Below, one piece after another: positions 48,601 to 64,000 of a stretch of DNA of 64,000 bases. A model generated the notes under the pieces. That model was not told the DNA's origin and did not search any database. It saw only the letters and a program-made list of their open reading frames with translations. The stretch comes from Sinotaia quadrata (Eukaryota > Mollusca > Gastropoda > Architaenioglossa > Viviparidae): the NCBI GenBank assembly GCA_028829895.1, contig CM054180.1, positions 105,665,635 through 105,729,634 on the forward strand. Reading direction: 5' to 3'. Made by a program: the position numbers and the translations under genes. How positions within the stretch are numbered: position 1 is the first letter of the stretch; each line of letters opens with the position of its first letter.

Positions 48601-50412
48601 CATCAGGATCATGTTTTAAATTTCTGAAATCTGTATTTTCATTTTCGTTTCTCATTACAATTCCTTTTAACAATTAATTTATCTGATTCTTTATTTAAAC
48701 GAAAATAAAAGCATCATAGTTTAAACTTGTTATAATATTTACAAGAACATAATTCAACATATTCAAAAAGTAAATGTTAAAAATCAGTTACAACGCAATC
48801 TCTATATCAGACATACCTTTCTTCCAGTTCTAACCATGAGCCGTGCATGGGACCCCAAAGATGTGTAAAAGAGTGTAGAGAATTTTGAGTCTGCTCTTTT
48901 ATGTGTTTTCAGAGGTCATGGAAGTTTCTAGAATTTCATAGCCTCTGGCTATGACTTGTTTTTCTTCCTGTGCCTATTGACTCCATAGTTATGGCTGAAT
49001 GCACGCACATAATAGACTGAGTGTGTGAGGTGCCAGAAGTATGCCCATGTTATGTAAGAATTAGTGACCTATAATCCTAACTCCCTTCATTTGTGGATGT
49101 GGGTCAGCGTTGTTTACGTCAAACCAATTTCACAATTCAAATTCAAATCAAAATTTGATTTAAGAATTCAAAAAATTAGCAAAATTAATTAATATTAATA
49201 TAATTAATTATGTAATTAGCATTTTTCCGTCACAATATGAATGAAATGGGGGGGGGGGGCAGCTAGCAGCTTAGTGCTACATCTCTATGCGGAAAGCAAA
49301 TGACCATTTAGGGGTGTTTAGTATCCAGTTTTTGACTCGTCCTTCACTTCTGGCTTACTTTATATTCTCTGAACATTAAAACAACCCATTGCATCAGCCT
49401 AAGCTTAATCGCTTAACGGAAGTCCTCTCAATAATTGTAGAGGCAAGGGAAACTGTTAATACAATGAACGATTAATAATAAAAAATGTGTATTAAAATGC
49501 ATAATTTGTTTAATATATTCTGACATAGACACTTGACATTGTTTTGATATGCTGTATTTATTATGCTTTTCTCAAAGGCCCAAAGTATTTTGACTTCTGT
49601 TTCTTTGACTGCTTCTGCTTGGTGCATCCATACTTGTTTTGCTCTCAATAGTTCACACATGTGTTAGTATGTAAGATTTTGCCTCTTCGTTGTTTCTTTT
49701 GGTGTCATGTGCTCTTGCCAGAAACTGACATCTACACGGTACATGTTTAGTTGGTTTTTTGCTTTGCAGTCTGCATTTGATATAATTTGAGATTTTCAAG
49801 AGTTTCTGGTGAGTTCGTGTTTAGTGTTTGATCTTCGGCAACTGATATGAGTGCCACTAATTCTGTTTCAAATCTACCTCTTTCAAACACATGTATATTG
49901 ATTCTTTTGTTGATGTTTCATAAGCACTCTATTACTCTATCTATCACATCTCTGTGCTGTAGTTTGCACTCTATTACTCTATCTACCGTTCTATTTGTTG
50001 TAGAATGGAGCAATTTCATTGAAGTTAAATTGTTAGTGTAAATATATGCATCAGACAAACATTCTAATAGGCAGAGGGATAATTGCGATGGAAAAGAATA
50101 TTTTTTTATTTTTGAATCCAGTTCAGTCATTATTAGTATGATACTGTTGGTACTTGTATGATGATGACGTAATAAGCGACTCAGACTACTAGATCGCAAC
50201 AACACGAACGTATCTTCCACAAGTCGTTATAACAGTTTTTCTTTACATTGTCATCTAACCAGTGTTTCACAAGTCGTTATAACAGTTGTTCTTTACATTG
50301 TCATCTAACCAGTGTTTCACAAGTCGTTATAACAGTTGTTCTTTACATTGTCATCTAACCAGTGTTTCACAAGTTGTTATAACAGTTGTTCTTTACATTG
50401 TCCTTTAACCAG
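45615..50412 (+). other. A2 intron 2, 4.8 kb
   Basis: In-phase acceptor at 50412. 45615-46125 and 49530-49925 match A1 intron 2. The 3.4 kb between (46125-49530) is unique to A2. No coding domain was recognised in it; a G-run lies at 49249-49259. It could be a composite insertion. Confidence 0.65.
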
Positions 50413-50430
50413 TGTTTCACAAGCAACGAA
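50220..50430 (+). repeat. 50-bp tandem repeat carrying the A2 exon-3 splice acceptor
   Basis: Four copies of a 50-bp unit, each with taaccag|tgtttcacaag. AG ends lie at 50262, 50312, 50362 and 50412, exactly 50 bp apart. Only the last keeps the exon-3 frame; 50 and 100 are not multiples of 3, while 150 is. The copy at 50262 is therefore also in phase in length, although its insert would have to be free of stops. Confidence 0.85.
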
Positions 50431-52482
50431 CGCTGTGATGGCCGAGAGCAGTGTGTGAATGGTGCAGATGAAAAGGACTGCCCACAAAGTATAAATATGA
50501 GATACATATATCCAGCTTTCGACGTAATGTTTAGAACCAGGCCACCGCCTGCAATTATAAATGTGAACAGTTATAATAAAGAACTAATTATGAAAGAAAG
50601 TTTAGACTGTCCAGAAACGCACTTTTACTGTCCGGAAACTGGTTACTGTATGCCAGTGTTTCTGATTTGTAACGGCGTTTTTGACTGTCCAGGTCACGAG
50701 GATGAAGTAGGTTGTGACAGCTACACGTGTCCTGGCTTCTACCGCTGTCGTGCTTCCAGAGTGTGCGTGCACTTAAGTCACGTGTGTGACGGTATATTGC
50801 ACTGTCCTCAACGCGACGATGAACTGTTGTGCAACTTTATCTGTCCCGAAAACTGCACTTGTCATGGTCTGGCCTTTGTCTGCACTCAATCATTCCCAGC
50901 TGATGAATTTCCTGACCTTCGTTATGCAGACGTGGCCAACACAGGCATGACATTAGCAGACTTTAAAAACAATTATTTCTTAATATATCTGAATTTGCGA
51001 AATTGTGGATTAAAAGATCTCGATCATTCTGTACTGAATAATTTGCGAATTCTTGATCTCAGCAGTAACAAACTAATCAGTATAACATCTTCCCATTTGC
51101 AAGGATTTAAACGTCTTCAGGACTTGTCATTAGCAGACAACCCACTAAAGTACATTTTCCCAAGACAAAACTTTCATTCAACATCTTTTCCAGGTGTTCA
51201 CAGTTTAAATATGTCTCGTGTTTACATGCAGGAACTAGACACAAGTGTATTTAGCATCTTTCCTAACCTTCACACACTGACAATGATTGACAGCGGCATT
51301 GAGAAAATTGCAGTGGAGGGATTTCAATCACTGAAAAGTCTTCGTCAGTTGGACGTCCGTGGTAACCCAGTTGATATTTTCCCCGGAAATATTTTTAATG
51401 GCCTTGCGGAGCTGGAAACAGTTTTAGCTGATAATTTTAAATTATGCTGTGATGCCACACTCCCGGCAGGCTTCCTTCTGAAAAACTGTCATGCGCCATC
51501 AGATGAGATTTCTTCCTGTGAAGACCTATTGGTCTCCGATGTTTACCGGGTTTTTCTTGCTTCGTTTGGTCTCTTGACGTTGGTAGGAAACTTGAGTAGT
51601 TTTATATACCGAGTATTTATAAATAAAACAGATAGTCAATATGGCTACAGGGTGTTTGTTACACATTTGTGCGTGTCGGATTTTCTCATGGGCGTGTATC
51701 TGGCGATGATTGGCGTAGCGGACTGGACATTTCGAGGGAAGTACCTCTGGGAAGACTTAACCTGGCGTAAGAGTACAACTTGCAAACTGGCTGGCGTCAT
51801 ATCGCTCTTGTCCAACGAGGTGTCGAGTTTCATCGTCTGCCTTATCACCCTCGACAGATTTCTCGTTCTTCGTTTTCCGTTAAGTCGAATTCATTTCCGG
51901 AAACAATCTGCACAGATTGCTTGCATCATGGCTTGGTTGACAGGCATTGTGTTGTCCTCTTTGCCACTGACTCCTTTTGTATCCGATGGACTATATTTCA
52001 GTCAAACTGCAATTTGTATACCATTACCTATCACGAGAAAAATATTTAAAGGTCAAGGCTACTCATTTGGCATCATGGTGGTGTTGAACTTTGCTCTCGT
52101 CCTGCTGGTCGGCGTTGGCCAGCTCTTCATCTATTGGTCAATACGCATGAACAGTATACTGAGTAGCCAAACGACAAAAAGGTCAAAGGACACGATAATT
52201 GCTCGTAGATTGATTTCAGTCGTTTTGTTTGATTTTTTCTGCTGGTTTCCGATTGGTCTGCTGGGACTTCTTGCATCAAGTGGATGGCCCATTCCCAGCA
52301 CAGTTAATATTCCTATAGTGATCTTTGTACTGCCTCTGAACTCTATGTTGAACCCATTTCTGTACACAATGAACATCATTCAAGAACGATGGGTGCGTGC
52401 CAGTGAACGACTTGAGGAGAAACGTATTCTACTGGAATTTAAAAGACAGGATCGAAGTACAATTTATGATTATTCCACATAA
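50413..52482 (+). CDS. A2 receptor, exon 3: LDLa repeats, LRRs and 7TM core
   Basis: Residues 319-1007, one residue longer than A1. It has the same domain order: LDLa remainder, two LDLa, LRR N-cap (CPENCTC), six or seven LRRs, hinge (FKLCCDATLPAGF) and 7TM. The switch motifs are intact: DRF at residue 799, FCWFP in TM6 and NPFLY starting at 965. Most differences from A1 lie in the ectodomain (for example IYPAFDVMF versus INPSFNVAF in the linker), while the membrane core is almost the same. This suggests the same coupling with a possibly changed ligand site. Poly(A) signals at 52681-52690. Confidence 0.9.
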   Translation, partial: CFTSNERCDGREQCVNGADEKDCPQSINMRYIYPAFDVMFRTRPPPAIINVNSYNKELIMKESLDCPETHFYCPETGYCMPVFLICNGVFDCPGHEDEVGCDSYTCPGFYRCRASRVCVHLSHVCDGILHCPQRDDELLCNFICPENCTCHGLAFVCTQSFPADEFPDLRYADVANTGMTLADFKNNYFLIYLNLRNCGLKDLDHSVLNNLRILDLSSNKLISITSSHLQGFKRLQDLSLADNPLKYIFPRQNFHSTSFPGVHSLNMSRVYMQELDTSVFSIFPNLHTLTMIDSGIEKIAVEGFQSLKSLRQLDVRGNPVDIFPGNIFNGLAELETVLADNFKLCCDATLPAGFLLKNCHAPSDEISSCEDLLVSDVYRVFLASFGLLTLVGNLSSFIYRVFINKTDSQYGYRVFVTHLCVSDFLMGVYLAMIGVADWTFRGKYLWEDLTWRKSTTCKLAGVISLLSNEVSSFIVCLITLDRFLVLRFPLSRIHFRKQSAQIACIMAWLTGIVLSSLPLTPFVSDGLYFSQTAICIPLPITRKIFKGQGYSFGIMVVLNFALVLLVGVGQLFIYWSIRMNSILSSQTTKRSKDTIIARRLISVVLFDFFCWFPIGLLGLLASSGWPIPSTVNIPIVIFVLPLNSMLNPFLYTMNIIQERWVRASERLEEKRILLEFKRQDRSTIYDYST

Positions 52483-52680
52483 AATAGAGAATCTGAGATT
52501 GAGAGAAGAATGAGAAAACCAACAAACAATTTTAATTTTAGCAAAAAATCGTGAATGATGAAAGTAAACTTATTGAACTGAAATCTACAATCACCTGTCG
52601 ACAATAAATCTTAAAGCAATTATTTACGACATCAATATGATAACATCTGTACGTATATCAAGTCATCAAACGTTTAAATT

Positions 52681-52690
52681 AATAAATAAA
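52681..52690 (+). terminator. A2 polyadenylation signals
   Basis: Overlapping AATAAA copies at 52681 and 52685, conserved with 11869-11878 after A1. Confidence 0.5.
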
Positions 52691-52811
52691 GTTATCACAC
52701 CTTAAAATGTTGTATCACACTCACCAAATAGTATAGGGAAAAGAAATAAATATCTCAACACCTGGATGTTTTATTCTTGTTATGGACATTTAGTGAAAAT
52801 TATTTGATAGT

Positions 52812-53260
52812 CTCTATATTTCTCCCTCTCCCACTCCTGTCTGTCAGTCTCTATATTTCTCTCTCTCCTACTCCTGTCTGTCAGTCTCTATATTTCTCCC
52901 TCTCCCACTCCTGTCTGTCAGTCTCTATATTTCTCCCTCTCCCACTCCTGTCTGTCAGTCTCTATATTTCTCCCTCTCCTACTCCTGTCTGTCAGTCTCT
53001 ATATTTCTCCCTCTCCCACTCCTGTCTGTCAGTCTCTATATTTCTCCCTCTCCTACTCCTGTCTGTCAGTCTCTATATTTCTCCCTCTCCTACTCCTGTC
53101 TGTCAGTCTCTATATTTCTCCCTCTCCTACTCCTGTCTGTCAGTCTCTATATTTCTCCCTCTCCCACTCCTGTCTGTCAGTCTCTATATTTCTCCCTCTC
53201 CCACTCCTGTCTGTCAGTCTCTATATTTCTCCCTCTCCCACTCCTGTCTGTCTGTCTATA
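52812..53260. repeat. 37-bp minisatellite, expanded only in the right half
   Basis: About 12 copies of a 37-bp unit, tctctatatttctccctctc followed by ccactcctgtctgtcag, with a few point variants (cctactcc). The left half holds one to two copies near 12000. The open frame across it (52777-53271) is not a gene. Confidence 0.95.
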
Positions 53261-56230
<2,970 letters not shown>

Positions 56231-57390
56231 ACTCTTCCCATAGATCAATATCCGCGACATTTTAACACTTCAAAACAATTACAGTTAATTATACTAGGAA
56301 TTACGATATGGTACACTACACCACACTACAAGACAATTACAGTTAATTCTACAAGGAGTTACGATATGGTACAGTACAGTACGCAACAGTTAACCACAAA
56401 CACGCTAACAATTAAGAATGAAATGTAATAAATTTAACATAATAAAACAGATATGTCTCACAATTCTCATCATAAATCAATTGTAAAATAAACGGCTATT
56501 CTCATTTAGCTACAAACTGTTGTCTTCGTTAGTAGTTTGTATTATATATTTCACAGTCAGTTGAAGCTCGCACAGTAAAAAAAAAAAACCCTACCAAAAT
56601 GCAGAACTAAAAGTAATTAACATGCAGAAAATACAGATGCAAATTTAGTCATGATGCACACAAATGCATTGAATCACCAACAGCAACACTACCAAAGAAT
56701 AATCTAGTTCAGCTTCATTAGTCAATAACAATTACAGAACGTAAACAGCATAAGGAACATTGAACTAGAACTGAATTTGAAAATCGAAAACAGAACTAGA
56801 AATAGGTTGAAACCACTGTTGAAATTAAATCGTGCAGCCTTCACTGGAGACTACTCCTAAGCTTCTCCCCTATTTTCACTTTGTACTCAGTTAAATTCTT
56901 CATCCATCTCTGAAATGGAAGTTCTATTATAAACACAATTCAATATTAAATTTGTACTCAGTTAAATTCTTCATCCATCTCTGAAATGGAAGTTCTATTA
57001 TTAAACATCTCCATTCTTTCACTCAAATAATTTTAACCATAAAATAAAATTCTACAAATTATGTTCTGATAATTTGTTTGTATTCAATCTCATTTCTCTT
57101 CTCTAACTTCTAATATCACACCAGGTTTGAGAGAACTGAAATTCGTTCATCTGTTCTAAATTTCCCGGCAGACAATTCAGTACTCTCTTTATTTTCTGGT
57201 CGATGTCTGACCATGCCTATCTAACCGACCAGTCCTAGGTATATTAAGAACTCCGTTGTCACGCCCTAACTCGACATTGATGGGCAGATACTTCTGTCTT
57301 CAGATTGCTACACGCACACACGTACACACACATCTTCAGATGCACGCATGGACATACACCTGATACTTCTATCTTCAGATTGCTACATGC
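56231..57390. other. Right-half-specific intergenic spacer
   Basis: No gene. Contains short direct duplications near 56260-56380 (acaattacagttaatt and acgatatggtaca) and near 56880-57005 (tttgtactcagttaaattct). Confidence 0.5.
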
Positions 57391-57392
57391 AT

Positions 57393-57393
<1 letters not shown>

Positions 57394-57472
<79 letters not shown>
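57394..57472. repeat. (CA)n microsatellite
   Basis: About 39 CA units. Confidence 0.97.
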
Positions 57473-57473
<1 letters not shown>

Positions 57474-57514
57474 TAACTGAAGCTTCTGAGGGTTACATAT
57501 TGTGACATGCGCCA

Positions 57515-57795
57515 CTTGTTAATGAAGGTAATTATTTATTATTAATTAATCTTTCATAACTAATTTCAAGTGATGAGAATATTAATTTTATTTTATTAAT
57601 GATCCTCCAACAGACACCCACTCGTCTCTCACTTGGCGGATATTTTGGAGTTGTAAACGTTTTCACAGTTCCACAACATAAAACAACATTTACAGTGACA
57701 TAAGGTTTTCTGCAGATGGAAAACGTCTTACTAAAGGAGAAGACAATCCGACTTTATATTTAGCGAGACCCCATCCACCCACTTTCTTCTCCAAT
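57515..57795 (-). repeat. Dispersed MITE-like repeat, copy 6
   Basis: Best match to 36655-36930; ends in agaccccatccaccc. No coding capacity. Confidence 0.6.
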
Positions 57796-58755
<960 letters not shown>

Positions 58756-59014
58756 CTGTAAGATAATACATTTTATTCACACTCATCAGAAGATAAACCC
58801 ACTCGTCTGCTATCTTTTTGAGTAGGGGTGAGTGCGGCTGTTTGTTTGTTTTTCGTCCTGTATTGTTTACATTTTCTTTTAATTTCAAATGCATTCTCAC
58901 TGCAGACACGTCAATAAAACATAACCCTTGCACGTGCAATAAAGAGCCAATCAGACATCAATCGTGGTGTAAATATGGAACTCTGTGACGGTCATCCTAA
59001 CCAGTCATCCCCTA

Positions 59015-59190
59015 CGTTTATATTGACAGCTCACACAACTAACAGTTCCTACGATTATATTGACAGCTCACACAACTAACAGTTCCTACGTTTATATTGA
59101 CAGCTCACACAACTAACAGTTCCTACGATTATATTGACAGCTCACACAACTAACAGTTCCTACGATTATATTGACAGCTCACACAAAGGT
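59015..59190. repeat. 37-bp tandem repeat
   Basis: Four to five copies of a unit with ctcacacaactaacagttcc and tacgattatattgacag. Confidence 0.9.
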
Positions 59191-59249
59191 AGCAAGCCGT
59201 TGGTTTGCTGGGTTTCATTTTCTTGCCCTTATCTTGCTCGTCTTTTGTG

Positions 59250-59274
59250 ACACACACTCACTCACACTCACACT

Positions 59275-59307
<33 letters not shown>

Positions 59308-59390
59308 ACACCCACACCCACAAACACACTCACACACACACACACACTCACACACACCACACACTCAAACACACACACCAAACACACTCA

Positions 59391-59435
<45 letters not shown>

Positions 59436-59450
59436 ATATATATATATTAA
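59250..59450. repeat. (CA)n and CACT-rich microsatellite
   Basis: Interrupted CA array ending in (TA)n. Confidence 0.95.
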
Positions 59451-59769
59451 AATTACAGCTAATTATAGTTCAACAATAGAGTCAATACAAATTGCAGGTT
59501 AGTCCTATCACAGAATAGAAATGGAGTTATTAGAATAGATTATTATAAACTTCTCATAACGTGGATTAAGTACAGCTTTCACAGTAGCATGTGTTCCGCC
59601 TCGTGCGCAAGAAAAAACTGACACGTCATTACTCTCAACCGACCTGGCACTCTCTTGCCGTCAGTTTCTTGAGCAGAACACAATCACAATCACAATGATT
59701 GTGTTATTTTCACTGGACTGATGTAATTAGCATCCTTGCCTTGGTACATCAAAAGTAGGGGTGTAGCAT

Positions 59770-60083
<314 letters not shown>

Positions 60084-60779
60084 AGAGTAATTTTGTCTGT
60101 AATACTAGTGTGCAAATTATAAACACAACTTTAGCATGCAACACTACATTCAAAGTACACAACACTAAGACACAGAAACTCTTTAATTCTATAACTGTGA
60201 CATTTTAAATGATTATTCTCTTAAAATAATAATTGTACAATTTAGTTCATGCAAGGGACTTACCCCCAAAATTTGAAAAGAACATTTCAATGACAAAGCA
60301 ATTTGTAAAAATTTTCCAATAAAAATGACTTTCTACAGTACTTTACACACGAATATAAATTGACAGAAATTGACAGAAACCAGTGTTATATAATTACATT
60401 ATTAGTGAGATTTGGTATTAATACATAGAGACGCTAAGTACATAGAGATGCATCATTTCTGGTAATACTATTGAAAATGCCAGTGGCCATGAATTTTCAG
60501 TACTTATAACACTTTCTTTTTTTTCCTGCAAGAGCCTGTAAAGATAACTTTCTTTTTTTCCTGCAAGAGCCTGTAAAGATAACTGATTCTGTTGCTATAT
60601 AAGACTGTACAGATAAGAACAGCTGCAATCCCACTGTGCTATTGCGGTTACATTGTTATTGTATGAGTTGATAATACCTCTTCTTGACTGATGAAAACCT
60701 TATGGTTAAAACATATGTTTAAGTTTTAGTATAATTACTTATTGAAATCCAGATACAAGAAAAAATAAAGGAATATTTT

Positions 60780-62140
60780 AATTATACACTATTTATGTGT
60801 TAAAGTAAGAATAATAAATATATTTCGACCACCAAAATATAAATAAAATGAGCACAACCAACCACATTTAGCGAAACAAAGAGCACTAGAATACATAAAT
60901 AAAAAATACTTAAACCATCACCACATATACACTGATGGATCTAAAAGCAAAATGGGAACAGGGGCAGCAGCACATACACCCACATTCACACAAACATACA
61001 AATTAGATAAAAAGTCATTCAATACTAACAGCAGAACTAGAAGCAATCCAGAAAGCATTGACAATAGCAAAAAACACCCTAACAACCAAAAAAAAAATTA
61101 CTAATACTGACAGACTCACTAACATCACTACAAAATTTAGCTAACCCCTTCCAAACCACAAGAGCACAAATCACCAATGCAATATGCAAACAAATAAACA
61201 CATTAGAAAAAAAAGAAATAAAAACAACACTGTTATGGATCCCCAGTCACATAAACATAACAGGAAATGAAACAGAGGACAAAGGAGCAAAATATGGAAG
61301 CAAACATGGAATACCTCTAAACACCCCAATACATATACCAGAACTGTAAGCACAAATAAAACAAATCTTTAAAAACAAGTTCCCCACCCCACCCCACCCA
61401 TGCTTAAAGAACATAACACACAACAGAGCAATATATAGATTAAGATACAACTCCACAAGATTTACACATAACCTAAACAATGAACCAAAATCATGCACTC
61501 ACTGTCGAACATACAACACAATAGAACACTTTCTACTACATTGTTACAAATACAGAGAAGAAAGAAAAAATGCTTGACTGACACAATGAGATTATTACAT
61601 TTACCAGTTACCACACAAACACTACTCTTTCCAAATAAATATCACCAAAATCATATACACCAATCCATTATCACATATCTCATACACACAAACACACTTC
61701 ACCTTCTATAAAAATAAATATTAATAAAACACACCACACACACACCATTACACAATAAGTAATAATAAAGAAAACCACAAACTTAGAGGAAGTTACAAAT
61801 AGATTCCTCATATTTAAAAAAATAAAATAATAATAATTTCTATAAATTTATTAACAAAATTCCTAGGAAAAACAATGCATACAATAACTGACACAAGAAT
61901 AAAGCATGCAAGTAAAATGTAAACAATGACAGGCAAGTGGAAAGCTAATTCCATAACTTCCATATATCTTCTATTTTTTTAATTTTTTTAAACATTACTA
62001 CCCTCCTAGAACAGAGTAAGGAGGAAGGCCCCAGAGGAAATCTACAGAAACTGAGAATATCAAGAGGATGAAAAGTTTCCACGCAATTCCTGTGGGGAAA
62101 AAGAAGTCATCGTAAAGAAGAAGAAGAAGAAATGCTATGT
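60780..62140 (+). mobile_element. Non-LTR retrotransposon 3' part: RNase H and zinc-knuckle relic
   Basis: Read in several frames on the plus strand: an RNase H domain with YTDGSK (near 60928), an ELEAIQKAL helix, LTDSLTSL (near 61110) and WIPSHINITGNETED (near 61238), which supplies the expected acidic residues, then a C-x2-C-H-C knuckle (CTHCRT, EHFLLHC, near 61495-61550). The tail is AT-rich and ends in a short (GAA)n near 62120. This order fits the 3' end of an RNase H-bearing non-LTR element (I-clade type). Frameshifts mark it as dead, or as a 5'-truncated copy. It lies inside a 2-kb segment (about 60575-62590) that is missing after B1. Confidence 0.7.
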
Positions 62141-62459
62141 ATGTACATTGTGAAACCTACATAATTTAACTTTCAGGAAGATTTGTAAAGAGCAATTTAA
62201 CACAGTAATATGAAAGAGTAATTTGCCGAATAATTTAATGAAAGCCTCTTACGTTACAATTACTTCTTTCGTTCTATAGATTCGTATATTATATACGACG
62301 TTAATTAAGCAGATTATTTAGTCTCAAATAAAATAACATTGAAAAATTGTTGGCGCCCGCCACACTCTTCTGAAAATTTGATAGTGCTCTTGGCCAACAT
62401 ATGTTGGATTCCACTGGGCTAGGATATTTAACTGTTGTCGAATTAATCCTATTTGACTG

Positions 62460-62497
62460 ATGACGTACGTATGTGGAATCATATAAACGTACGTCAT
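62460..62497. other. Perfect 11-bp inverted repeat
   Basis: Arms atgacgtacgt (62460-62470) and acgtacgtcat (62487-62497) around a 16-bp loop. The arms contain CRE-like tgacgt halves. It lies about 110 bp after the B2 stop, on the side of the possible 3' UTR. Confidence 0.5.
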
Positions 62498-62609
62498 AGT
62501 TTATAAGTATAAAAGTGTTAATTACAGAAATAAATCGTTTACAAGGTTGAGAAGTGTGGAACAAAAGAAAAATTAAGAGAAATCACCGTTTGCGCTATTT
62601 TAATCAGGA

Positions 62610-64000
62610 TTAAAATTTCATATTATTTACACTACATTGTGAATTGGAATTTCCATGATTAATTTTGAACAACTGCAGAGTAATTAGTTTCCGTCTCTTT
62701 TCATATCTTGTTCGTATCCTACGCTCACGGAGAACAGTTAGGCAGTAGAGAATAGTAGTCAAGGCTGAGCTAAGTGGTAAAACTATGGTTGCCATGGCAA
62801 TAGTAATCTCTCTAGTGACATAATTTCCAGTTAACGCGAGAAATCCTAGAATCACGATTGGAAAGCAAGACATGGCGTTAAACAAAACAATAATGCTGAC
62901 ACGTTGTGCGATGATGACATCTTGTCGCACAGTGGTCATCTCTGTAAATGACAAGTCTTGTACGCAGATAGCACTGAATATAAAGAGTAATCCAACGATG
63001 TCTGCCGAGATTAAGACACAGTTCAAGATTATCATAATACCATATGAATAAAACTTGCCTTCAAATGTCTGTCTAGTTATCGTCAGAGGACTACATACGT
63101 CCGTCTGACTGTACAAGTTCCAGTGTGACGTCATAGGTAGAAAGGGTACAGAGGCTAGCGCCATACTTACACACCAAGTAACTGCACATACAAAGTGTAC
63201 CGAGCGGTTCTGGAAATGTTTGTGAGCGTGAGGAAAGTAAAACAGACAAACTTGGTCGATCATGAGGAGACAAGTAAGAAAAGTAGACATTTCTTTGGAT
63301 ACCAGAGCCAGGAATCCCGCAAGTTTACACATGGCGCTGTTTTTCCAGGTCACATCTTCCCAGAAATAGTTCTCCCCATACGTCCAGTCTGCCGCGCCAA
63401 TCAGAACAAGGTACACACCCATCAGAAAGTCAGACATGCACAAATGAGTAACAAATGTGTTGTAAGCACGGACATTTGTTGTAAGACTGACTACTCGGTA
63501 GACAAGTGAACTCATGTTTCCTAGTAAAGACAAAATTGCAAAGATTACAAGAAAACGTCTGTACATAAAGGAGGGCAAAAGTGTTCCACAAGAATATATT
63601 TCGTCAGTTGGAGCTTGGCAGTCGGTAATCATTACACCTACAGGCAACATGGCAGGACAGCAGAGCTTATAGTCATCAGTGAAAATTGTCTGCAGTTTGG
63701 TCAGGCCTTGAAACAGGTCACGTGGATACTCTGTGATTGGACAACCACGAATGTCTACTTTACGTAACTTGTTCAGAAGTTTCAAACTCTCCCGTTCTAC
63801 ACTGTCAATACCACTGGACTTCAAGATCAAAGTCTCCAAATTAGGAAATAAGATAAAGGAACTCCCGTTTAGTTCTGGCATATAAACTCCAGACAAGTCA
63901 AGATTGCGTATTTTCGGAAAATTAAATGCAACAAGATTGTCAAAATTAAAAAACGTTTTTATTGGATTCCAGGATAATAATAATGTATTCAGATTTTGTA
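62610..64000 (-). CDS. B2 receptor, last exon (partial): LRRs and 7TM core with lost GPCR switch motifs
   Basis: The minus-strand frame is open from the stop at 62610 to the window edge; upstream of the first ATG (63896) it continues as NLNTLLLSWNPIKTFF into the LRRs, so the exon is cut by the window. LRRs, hinge (YKLCCPAMLPVG) and 7TM are as in B1. The altered switch motifs are shared: DQV (codon at 63257), TTILY in TM7 (first Thr codon at 62759), and SCFP in TM6, where B1 has CFFP and A has CWFP. The 5' exons are outside the window. Convergent with A2. The 3' flank carries a retrotransposon relic not present in B1. Confidence 0.85.
   Translation of the reverse strand, partial: QNLNTLLLSWNPIKTFFNFDNLVAFNFPKIRNLDLSGVYMPELNGSSFILFPNLETLILKSSGIDSVERESLKLLNKLRKVDIRGCPITEYPRDLFQGLTKLQTIFTDDYKLCCPAMLPVGVMITDCQAPTDEIYSCGTLLPSFMYRRFLVIFAILSLLGNMSSLVYRVVSLTTNVRAYNTFVTHLCMSDFLMGVYLVLIGAADWTYGENYFWEDVTWKNSAMCKLAGFLALVSKEMSTFLTCLLMIDQVCLFYFPHAHKHFQNRSVHFVCAVTWCVSMALASVPFLPMTSHWNLYSQTDVCSPLTITRQTFEGKFYSYGIMIILNCVLISADIVGLLFIFSAICVQDLSFTEMTTVRQDVIIAQRVSIIVLFNAMSCFPIVILGFLALTGNYVTREITIAMATIVLPLSSALTTILYCLTVLRERRIRTRYEKRRKLITLQLFKINHGNSNSQCSVNNMKF

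Overview
The window looks like nuclear DNA of a mollusc, most likely a gastropod (heterobranch, pond-snail type). It is AT-rich, dense in GATA/TATC, CA/GT and GA/CT microsatellites and minisatellites, has split genes with GT/AG introns, and carries receptors of the type first known from Lymnaea GRL101 (LDLa repeats, leucine-rich repeats and a 7TM core related to the relaxin-type LGRs). The species assignment is inference. There are no bacterial operons, rRNA or CRISPR.

The real gene content is a cluster of four receptor genes in two convergent pairs: A1 (+, exons 4646-5064, 5586-6123, 9604-11670), B1 (-, exons 40112-39996, 36362-35843, 34662-33969, 26293-25753, 24435-22333), A2 (+, exons 44123-44541, 45077-45614, 50413-52482) and B2 (-, 3' part of its last exon, 64000-62610, cut by the window end). 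The right half is a diverged copy of the left half, with an offset of about 39.5-41 kb. B1 can be assembled completely from the sequence: five exons in phase, 1,324 codons, with signal peptide, two CUB-like modules, LDLa, a C-type-lectin-like domain, further LDLa modules, LRRs and 7TM. A1 and A2 share the part from the first LDLa onward (about 1,006 and 1,007 codons from the first in-exon ATG); no CUB exons were found for them.

The A receptors keep normal class-A GPCR switch motifs (DRF at the DRY position, CWFP, NPFLY). Both B receptors have lost them (DQV, CFFP or SCFP, TTxLY) although the reading frames are intact. Each duplicated unit therefore pairs an ordinary receptor with a receptor whose activation motifs are gone. 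This is the most interesting biology in the window.

Between and inside the genes lie decayed mobile elements: a MULE-type transposase relic (about 18485-19570), a hAT relic (26783-27250) and a possible hAT end (8128-8205), a Ty3/gypsy fragment in B1 intron 2 (35340-35866), the RNase H end of a non-LTR element next to the B2 stop codon (60780-62140), and a dispersed MITE-like repeat with about six copies. Many tandem repeats differ in length or motif between the two halves, and one (52812-53260) is expanded only in the right half. A stretch covering A exon 1, intron 1 and the start of exon 2 is almost identical in A1 and A2 while the flanks are clearly diverged, which suggests recent gene conversion.
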